Shown here one piece after another: positions 52,451-57,360 of a stretch of DNA of 57,360 nucleotides. The stretch is from contig CALAJT010000007.1 in the NCBI GenBank assembly GCA_937923145.1, positions 1-57,360 on the forward strand, read 5' to 3'. The first letter of the stretch is position 1. Every line of letters starts with the position of its first letter. This DNA is from an uncultured Rubritalea sp. (GTDB taxonomy: Bacteria; Verrucomicrobiota; Verrucomicrobiia; Verrucomicrobiales; Akkermansiaceae). The position numbers were made by a program, and so were the translations under genes. The notes below the pieces were generated by a model. That model was not told the DNA's origin. It saw only the letters and a program-made list of their open reading frames with translations, and made no database searches.

Positions 52451-53857
52451 ATGCTCATCCTAGCACTCATTCTGATCCCCGTTCTAGCTACCGTTGGTAT
52501 CTACTTCGGAGCTCCAGCCAAACTCACAGCTCTCATCGCGGCCGTGGCAAACATCGCTGCCTCCATCGGCGCTATCGTCACAGAGTCTACATTCAATCTC
52601 AATGTTCTCAGCACTCCGAATATCAACCTATCCCTAGGATTTATCGATGGAATGAGCATTGTCATGCTTCTGCTAGCAGTCATTGTTACACTAGCAGCAG
52701 TAATCAGTGGCAAATGCCCTGAGGGACGCGAAAAACTCTGGTATTCAAGCTCCCTGCTCATTTCCGCAGGTGCTATCGGAGCATTCATCTCTAAGGACCT
52801 CTTCTTCTTCTTCGCATTCCACGAACTAGCACTCATCCCAACCTTCCTCATGATCGGTATTCTCGGTCGTGGTGATCGCAAGGAAGTCGCTTGGAAAACT
52901 ACCGTTTACCTAGCATTTGGCTCAATCATCCTACTCGCTGGACTCGTCATGGTAGGAAATGAAATCGGCTACAACATGGAAAACCTCCGCGCTCTAGCTG
53001 CAGAGAACCAAAACACAGCAGCCCTACTCCTCATCATCGGATTCGGCACACTCGTCTCACTCTTCCCATTCCACAGCTGGGCAGCACCTGCCTACGCATC
53101 CGCACCAGCTCCAGTCTCCATGCTCCACGCTGGTGTGCTGAAGAAATTCGGACTCTACGGACTCATCCGTGTAGGACTAGAAGTAGCTCCTGAAGGAATG
53201 AAGCACTGGCTCACACTCCTCCTCGTTCTCCTAGTCTGCAACATCATCTGGGTCGGACTCGTCACCATCAACCAAAAGCGCCTCGACCTCATGCTCGGTA
53301 ATTCCTCCGTCATGCACATGGGCTACATTTTCCTAGCTATCGCAGCCTACATCGGTGGAGGCACTACATTTGCTCTCCAAGCAGCAGTCCTCCTCATGTT
53401 CGCACACGGTATCTCCATCGCCATGTCATTCAGCCTAGCAGCTAGCATCGAGCAGAAGACCGGCTCACTAGAACTCAACCAACTCGGCGGACTTGCTAAA
53501 AATGCACCACGTCTCGCATTCTACTTCGGACTCGTAGGCATGGCGTCCATCGGACTACCTGGACTAGCAAACTTCGCTGGAGAAATCATGGTCTTCATCT
53601 CCGGCTTCGAAGGCTGGAATAAAGCAGACGGACTCGGGCCAGTTCAAATCGCCACCATCATAGCCATCTGGGGAGTAGTCATCTCCGCAGTCTACATGCT
53701 CCGCGCATTCAGAAACATCTTCCACGGCGAAACAGCCAGCCGCACAGAAAACGCCACAGACCTCACTCTAGAAGAAAAGTTTCCTGCTATTCTACTAGGT
53801 ATCGCCCTCCTCTGGGTCGGCATCTACCCACAATCTATTCTTCAGTTCCTTAATTAA
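52451..53857 (+). CDS. nuoM: NADH-quinone oxidoreductase subunit M
   Basis: 468 aa antiporter-like subunit, about 14 helices. Motifs are FFAFHELALIPTFLMIGI (Glu of helix 5), GTLVSLFPFHSWAAPAYASAP, APVSMLHAGVLKKFGLYGL (Lys) and NSSVMHMGYIFLAIAAY with the neighbouring ALQAAVLLMFAHGIS. Slightly shorter than E. coli NuoM. It lies 29 bp before nuoN. The short protein at 52041 separates it from nuoL. Confidence 0.96.
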   Translation: MLILALILIPVLATVGIYFGAPAKLTALIAAVANIAASIGAIVTESTFNLNVLSTPNINLSLGFIDGMSIVMLLLAVIVTLAAVISGKCPEGREKLWYSSSLLISAGAIGAFISKDLFFFFAFHELALIPTFLMIGILGRGDRKEVAWKTTVYLAFGSIILLAGLVMVGNEIGYNMENLRALAAENQNTAALLLIIGFGTLVSLFPFHSWAAPAYASAPAPVSMLHAGVLKKFGLYGLIRVGLEVAPEGMKHWLTLLLVLLVCNIIWVGLVTINQKRLDLMLGNSSVMHMGYIFLAIAAYIGGGTTFALQAAVLLMFAHGISIAMSFSLAASIEQKTGSLELNQLGGLAKNAPRLAFYFGLVGMASIGLPGLANFAGEIMVFISGFEGWNKADGLGPVQIATIIAIWGVVISAVYMLRAFRNIFHGETASRTENATDLTLEEKFPAILLGIALLWVGIYPQSILQFLN

Positions 53858-53886
53858 GCCATACCTCAATTTTCATATTCAATAAC

Positions 53887-55320
53887 ATGAGCACATATTT
53901 ACTAGAATTTTACGTCGTTGGACTCGGAGTCGTTCTGCTACTCCTCGAAGCCTTCGCACCTAATAAATTTAAGAGCAAATCCTGCATTGCCATTATCGGA
54001 GCAATCGGACTAACCATAATTCTCGGACTCCTCATTGCTGGCAGCTACTGCCCAGCGTGCAAAGTAGTGCCAGACTGGCTCTCACGCTTTTACTCCACTG
54101 GAGGCTACGCTATCTTCTTCAAAGGCTTCGCCCTAGTCAGCACCATCCTCGTGCTACTCATGTCCTACGATTTCCGTAGCATCCTTAATAAATACACCAG
54201 CAACGATAATTCCGACGAAAACACTGGAGAATTCTACGTCCTCCCCCTATTCGCCTGTGCTGGCCTCATGTGGATGGCTTCAGCGACAGACCTCGTTTCC
54301 ATCTTCGTTTCACTAGAGCTAGTCACCATCACCTTCTACATCATGGTAGCATTCATGCGTAGAAATGTAGGATCTCTCGAAGCTGGCGTCAAATACCTCA
54401 TCCTCGGCGCACTCTCCACTGGCTTCCTAGTCTATGGTATTGCTTGGCTCTACGGCGCTACTGGGACAACTGATCTCACTAATATGACAATAGTGAACTC
54501 ACCGACTCTACTCTTCGGACTCTCACTCATCATCCTGTCCCTAGCATTCAAGGTTGGTGCTGCACCGATGCAACTCTGGATACCAGACGTCTACCAAGGC
54601 GCACCAACACCAATCACATCATTCCTCTCAGTAGCCTCAAAAGCAGCTGGATTCGGAGTAGCGATCACGATCCTCAGACCATTCATCGAATCTGCAGAAA
54701 CTGGCAACACCGTGAAAATGATCCTAGTCACCCTTGCCGCTGCCACACTCCTCTATGGAAACCTTTCAGCACTTGCTCAGACTAACTTCAAGCGACTCCT
54801 CGCATACTCATCCATCGCCCATGCAGGATTCATGCTACTCGGCATGGCAGCTGGAGCATTCGAGTTCGTTCTCTTCTATCTCTCTACATACCTAGTAATG
54901 ACCTTCGCCGCATTCTTCATCCTCGGCATCGTACGCATCCAGAACGACAGTGACGAAATCAGCACATTCGACGGACTGAGCAAACGTAACCCACAACTAG
55001 CCCTAGCTCTTACCATCATCATGTCTGGTATGGCTGGCGTTCCGCTCACAGCAGGATTCATCGGTAAATTCCTCATGTTCAGCGCAGCAATTGGCACTGT
55101 CCCAATGATTGTAATCGTCATCGCATTCATCTCCGCAGCAGCCGGATTCTACTACTACTTTAAAGTCATCAGAGCCATCTACTGGCACAGCTCCGAGAAC
55201 ACAACATCTCTCACCGTCCCATGTATCTCTAAAGTAGCTATCATCATCCTCACTGCAGCGACTATCATCCTAGGTGTCTACCCGAAAGTCCTAGAGCCAC
55301 TCATAGGCATTAGTCTCTAG
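53887..55320 (+). CDS. nuoN: NADH-quinone oxidoreductase subunit N
   Basis: 477 aa antiporter-like subunit, about 14 helices. Motifs are FVSLELVTITFYIMVAFMRR, SLEAGVKYLILGALSTGFL, LAFKVGAAPMQLWIPDVYQGAPTPITSFLSVASK (family block, shown in part), NFKRLLAYSSIAHAGFMLLG and GFIGKFLMFSAAIG. Last gene of the nuo run. No clear terminator lies in the 82 bp before ilvN, so some read-through is possible. Confidence 0.96.
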   Translation: MSTYLLEFYVVGLGVVLLLLEAFAPNKFKSKSCIAIIGAIGLTIILGLLIAGSYCPACKVVPDWLSRFYSTGGYAIFFKGFALVSTILVLLMSYDFRSILNKYTSNDNSDENTGEFYVLPLFACAGLMWMASATDLVSIFVSLELVTITFYIMVAFMRRNVGSLEAGVKYLILGALSTGFLVYGIAWLYGATGTTDLTNMTIVNSPTLLFGLSLIILSLAFKVGAAPMQLWIPDVYQGAPTPITSFLSVASKAAGFGVAITILRPFIESAETGNTVKMILVTLAAATLLYGNLSALAQTNFKRLLAYSSIAHAGFMLLGMAAGAFEFVLFYLSTYLVMTFAAFFILGIVRIQNDSDEISTFDGLSKRNPQLALALTIIMSGMAGVPLTAGFIGKFLMFSAAIGTVPMIVIVIAFISAAAGFYYYFKVIRAIYWHSSENTTSLTVPCISKVAIIILTAATIILGVYPKVLEPLIGISL

Positions 55321-55402
55321 AGCTTCTAAAGGCACATCAAAATTATGGCTGTCTTTTTCGCAAAGATAAAGTAAGCTAGTCACCCAAGAACGACCAAACA
55401 CC

Positions 55403-55942
55403 ATGCCTAAAACAATCATAACCACTGATACCCCCGTTACTGCTGACCCAGACAACACTCTTCACACACTCTCAGTGTATGTGAACAATAAGCCTGGTGT
55501 CCTCATGCGTATCACACAGGTATTTGCCAGACGCGGATTCAATATCGACTCACTCGTAGTATCAGAGACCCGTGATCACAGATTCTCCCGCATGACAATC
55601 GGCATCACTGGATCATCTAATGGCCTTGAACAGATTGTTAAGCAAGTATACAAGCTAGTAGACGTCATTGAATGCACCGAACACGCTGATAAAAATGCAG
55701 TAGTAAAAGAAATGCTACTCATCAAATTCCTAGCAGGATCTGCAGAACGTCCAGATGCGCTTCAAATCGTAGACCACTTCGGTGGCAAAGGCGTGGATAT
55801 TACCCCTACTTCTATGGTAGCGCTAATTACTGGTGATCCAGATAAGTTAGATGCAGCCATCACGATGTTCTCCCACTTCGAGATTATCGAGACAGTCCGC
55901 ACTGGAAAAGTAGTAATATCTAGAGGACCATCACCAACCTAG
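55403..55942 (+). CDS. ilvN: Acetolactate synthase small (regulatory) subunit
   Basis: 179 aa. The N-terminal ACT domain (LHTLSVYVNNKPGVLMRITQVFARRGFNIDSLVV, in part) binds valine for feedback control. It continues with SRMTIGITGSSNGLEQIVKQ, VYKLVDVIECTEH and a C-terminal half with AERPDALQIVDHFGGKGVDI. It regulates the IlvB large subunit, which is not adjacent. The name ilvH would also be acceptable. The codon context is like that of the nuo genes. Confidence 0.93.
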   Translation: MPKTIITTDTPVTADPDNTLHTLSVYVNNKPGVLMRITQVFARRGFNIDSLVVSETRDHRFSRMTIGITGSSNGLEQIVKQVYKLVDVIECTEHADKNAVVKEMLLIKFLAGSAERPDALQIVDHFGGKGVDITPTSMVALITGDPDKLDAAITMFSHFEIIETVRTGKVVISRGPSPT

Positions 55943-55966
55943 TTTCCCATTTAAAATTAATCTAAT

Positions 55967-56000
55967 ATGGCTTCATCCTTAATTGGCTGAAGCCATTTTC
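55967..56000 (+). terminator. Likely terminator of ilvN
   Basis: Stem ATGGCTTCA / TGAAGCCAT with a 12-nt loop, followed by a short TTTTC run. The weak U-tract makes it less certain than the terminators above. Confidence 0.6.
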
Positions 56001-56185
56001 TATTATGATCAAACTCTTATCTTCAATTTCTAGCCTTTAGGGGCATGAACTAAGAACTTTACCTTTATTGTTTCATCTCACTAACATCAGGAATAATTAG
56101 ATAGCTTCGTAAAAATTATTTCCATCAATTTCCTTGACCAAATAATGAGTCTTAATAGCTCTTATCAAAATAGCTTGTTGATTAT

Positions 56186-56863
56186 TTGTTAGAGCATAAT
56201 TTTCAGCCAAATGTAAACAATCTCTACACAATTGAACTTACTGGACAGAAACTCAAAGAACGCCTCTCCATAGACGCGTGGAAACGTATCTTCCAAATCA
56301 ACCAAATCACTAAGAAATCAACCGATTTAAAAGTCTCTATATACGACCAAGAAACCACTGACTTTCTAGACTGGACTCTAGAAACCCTGACCAGCATCAC
56401 GGGTACAGTCACTGAAAACATGACACGCAGTCAAAGCTGGCGCTTTTTACAACTAGGACGTAGAATCGAACCTGGTATTACAACAGCAAAATTATTGAGC
56501 GATATTTTCAAAGACAGTAACCGCTACAGCGACATCCTCTTTCAAGGGCTACTAGAACTCTACGACTGCAGTATCACCTACCGCCGCAGATATCTAAACA
56601 CACTCAGTGCTGTCCCATTACTAGATCTCATGGTATTTGACGCGACTAACCCTCACTCCCTCATGTTCCAGATGGAAAACCTGCGTGACCTCGTAGAACA
56701 CCTCCCCCATGCTGGAGCAGAAGCTCGCCACCCGGCAGACGTCACAGCCACCCAGCTATTCAGTCAGATTGGTATCACAAGCTCAGGAGAACTTATTGAT
56801 ATAGAAACTTCAGATGGAACATCACCAACCACCGTATTTTTGCCTCTATCACTAAACAATTAG
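56186..56863 (+). pseudogene. Truncated alpha-E (DUF403) domain remnant
   Basis: 225 codons open from TTG at 56186. From GQKLKERLSIDAWKRIFQIN onward it resembles the C-terminal two thirds of the alpha-E domain, including SQSWRFLQLGRRIEPGITTA and SAVPLLDLMVFDATNPHSL. The N-terminal helices and the circularly permuted ATP-grasp partner are missing; no in-frame extension exists upstream. In related bacteria alpha-E genes sit between an ATP-grasp and a transglutaminase-like gene. Here a 23-codon stub of the latter follows. It is probably non-functional, although the remaining frame is intact. Confidence 0.6.
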
Positions 56864-56954
56864 CCAAACTTTCGGGCATTATCGTGACCAGTTATTTTGC
56901 ACACACCCAGTCTGAGCACCAATCCAAAAATACCACAATACTCGATCAATACTC

Positions 56955-57026
56955 ATGGAACACTACAGCATCAGCCACGTCACAACCTTTAACTACAGCT
57001 ACCCAGTCGTAGTCTCCCATCATTAG
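56955..57026 (+). pseudogene. N-terminal stub of a transglutaminase-like protein gene
   Basis: ATG at 56955 opens MEHYSISHVTTFNYSYPVVV then SHH and a stop. This matches the start of bacterial transglutaminase-like proteins (pattern RHVTTYRYSEPV-SLSHH) that usually accompany alpha-E genes. The frame ends after 23 codons, directly before an inverted-repeat segment, so the rest was deleted or replaced. Confidence 0.55.
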
Positions 57027-57048
57027 CTTTCTTAAAGCCAGGTAACAG

Positions 57049-57131
57049 CCAGGGGCATCCAGCTAGGGAAAACTTGACATAAAGGCTTGTACTACTAATT
57101 CAAGTATCTCATTCTTCTGGGATGCCCCTGG
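57049..57131. repeat. Inverted repeat of 12 bp around a 60-nt spacer
   Basis: CCAGGGGCATCC (57049-57060) and GGATGCCCCTGG (57120-57131) are perfect inverses. The spacer contains TTGACA (57074-57079). It could be a MITE-like relic that cut the transglutaminase gene, or a regulatory hairpin. No gene fits. Confidence 0.5.
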
Positions 57132-57201
57132 GCCGAACTTTTTCCTTTAGAAAATAACCAATAGGGGTAACATGGCTTCGCAATTTGTGCTATCTAGGCA
57201 T

Positions 57202-57238
57202 AAAAAAGCCCTTACTTAGCTATTAACTAAGTAAGGGC
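57202..57238 (-). terminator. Rho-independent terminator of the rRNA operon
   Basis: On the minus strand a perfect 12-bp stem, GCCCTTACTTAG / CTAAGTAAGGGC, with a 7-nt loop is followed by six T. It lies just downstream of 5S. Confidence 0.95.
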
Positions 57239-57246
57239 ATAAAGAA

Positions 57247-57360
57247 CTGGCGACGACCTACTCTCACAGGACCTATCGTCCAACTACCATCGGCGCAAAA
57301 GCGTTTCACTTCCGGGTTCGGAATGGGACCGGGTGGTTCCACTTTGCTATGGCCACCAGA
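57247..57360 (-). rRNA. rrf: 5S ribosomal RNA
   Basis: About 114 nt on the minus strand, reaching the window edge. The conserved CCATTCCGAACCCGGAAGTG loop region and the terminal pairing (TGGTGGCCATAGC at the 5' end with GTCGTCGCCAG at the 3' end) identify it. Probably the last gene of an rRNA operon whose 23S and 16S genes lie beyond the window. The 5' end may be 1-2 nt outside. Confidence 0.95.

Overview
The window looks like a chromosomal segment of a Verrucomicrobiota bacterium (class Verrucomicrobiae). This is an inference. It rests on several secreted proteins ending in PEP-CTERM sorting tails, on start codons that mostly lack a Shine-Dalgarno sequence, and on the mix of housekeeping genes. 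No 16S gene is present, so genus cannot be given.

Layout. (1) 466-6293, plus strand: FGGY-type sugar kinase (apparently degenerate), xylose-isomerase-like TIM barrel, DUF2288 protein, mutS and a small DUF6572-type protein, tightly packed. (2) 6344-8801, minus: UvrD/Rep-type helicase and a NYN-domain protein. (3) 9142-14655: PEP-CTERM trypsin-like protein, then a four-gene efflux set (outer-membrane factor, lipidated adaptor, ABC ATPase, FtsX/MacB-like permease). (4) 14657-17946: PduO-type cobalamin adenosyltransferase and a Dabb protein (minus), ferrochelatase (plus), ObgE (minus). (5) 18047-22601: a small membrane-protein gene broken by an 8-bp tandem expansion, a second PEP-CTERM protease, and two paralogous PEP-CTERM proteins with matching terminators, separated by a decayed IS630-family element. 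(6) 22650-26923: Fur/PerR-family regulator with a PerR-like box, then sufCBD. (7) 27045-38574: a defence island with a PLD-nuclease/helicase, an Eco57I-like adenine methyltransferase with a low-GC target-recognition block, a frameshifted rhuM, an Mrr_N-EVE-McrB ATPase and McrC, followed by a hypothetical protein. (8) 38647-55320: an SGNH hydrolase (minus), then a perfect Rex-type operator and the complex I genes nuoD-E-F-G-H-I-J-K-L-M-N. nuoA, nuoB and nuoC are absent here. (9) 55403-57360: ilvN, remnants of an alpha-E/transglutaminase locus, and a minus-strand 5S rRNA with its terminator at the window edge.

The most unusual feature is in the nuo operon. Five of its ten gene junctions carry a small co-directional gene: three four-helix-bundle (S23/IVS-type) proteins and two GxxExxY proteins. 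Each sits between imperfect inverted repeats, and most of the arms are built from short near-tandem units. These junctions are 446-619 bp long; the other five are 6-42 bp. A gene-less pair of similar arms lies between sufC and sufB, and a single arm follows sufD. I read these as small mobile or formerly mobile modules tolerated inside essential operons without stopping transcription.

Other points for follow-up: a NuoJ protein with a C-terminal helix-hairpin-helix extension, a 28-bp palindromic repeat shared by rhuM and a distant spacer, a 57-nt nested inverted repeat at the end of mcrC, a possible leaderless protease mRNA, and a methyltransferase whose recognition domain appears to have been exchanged.
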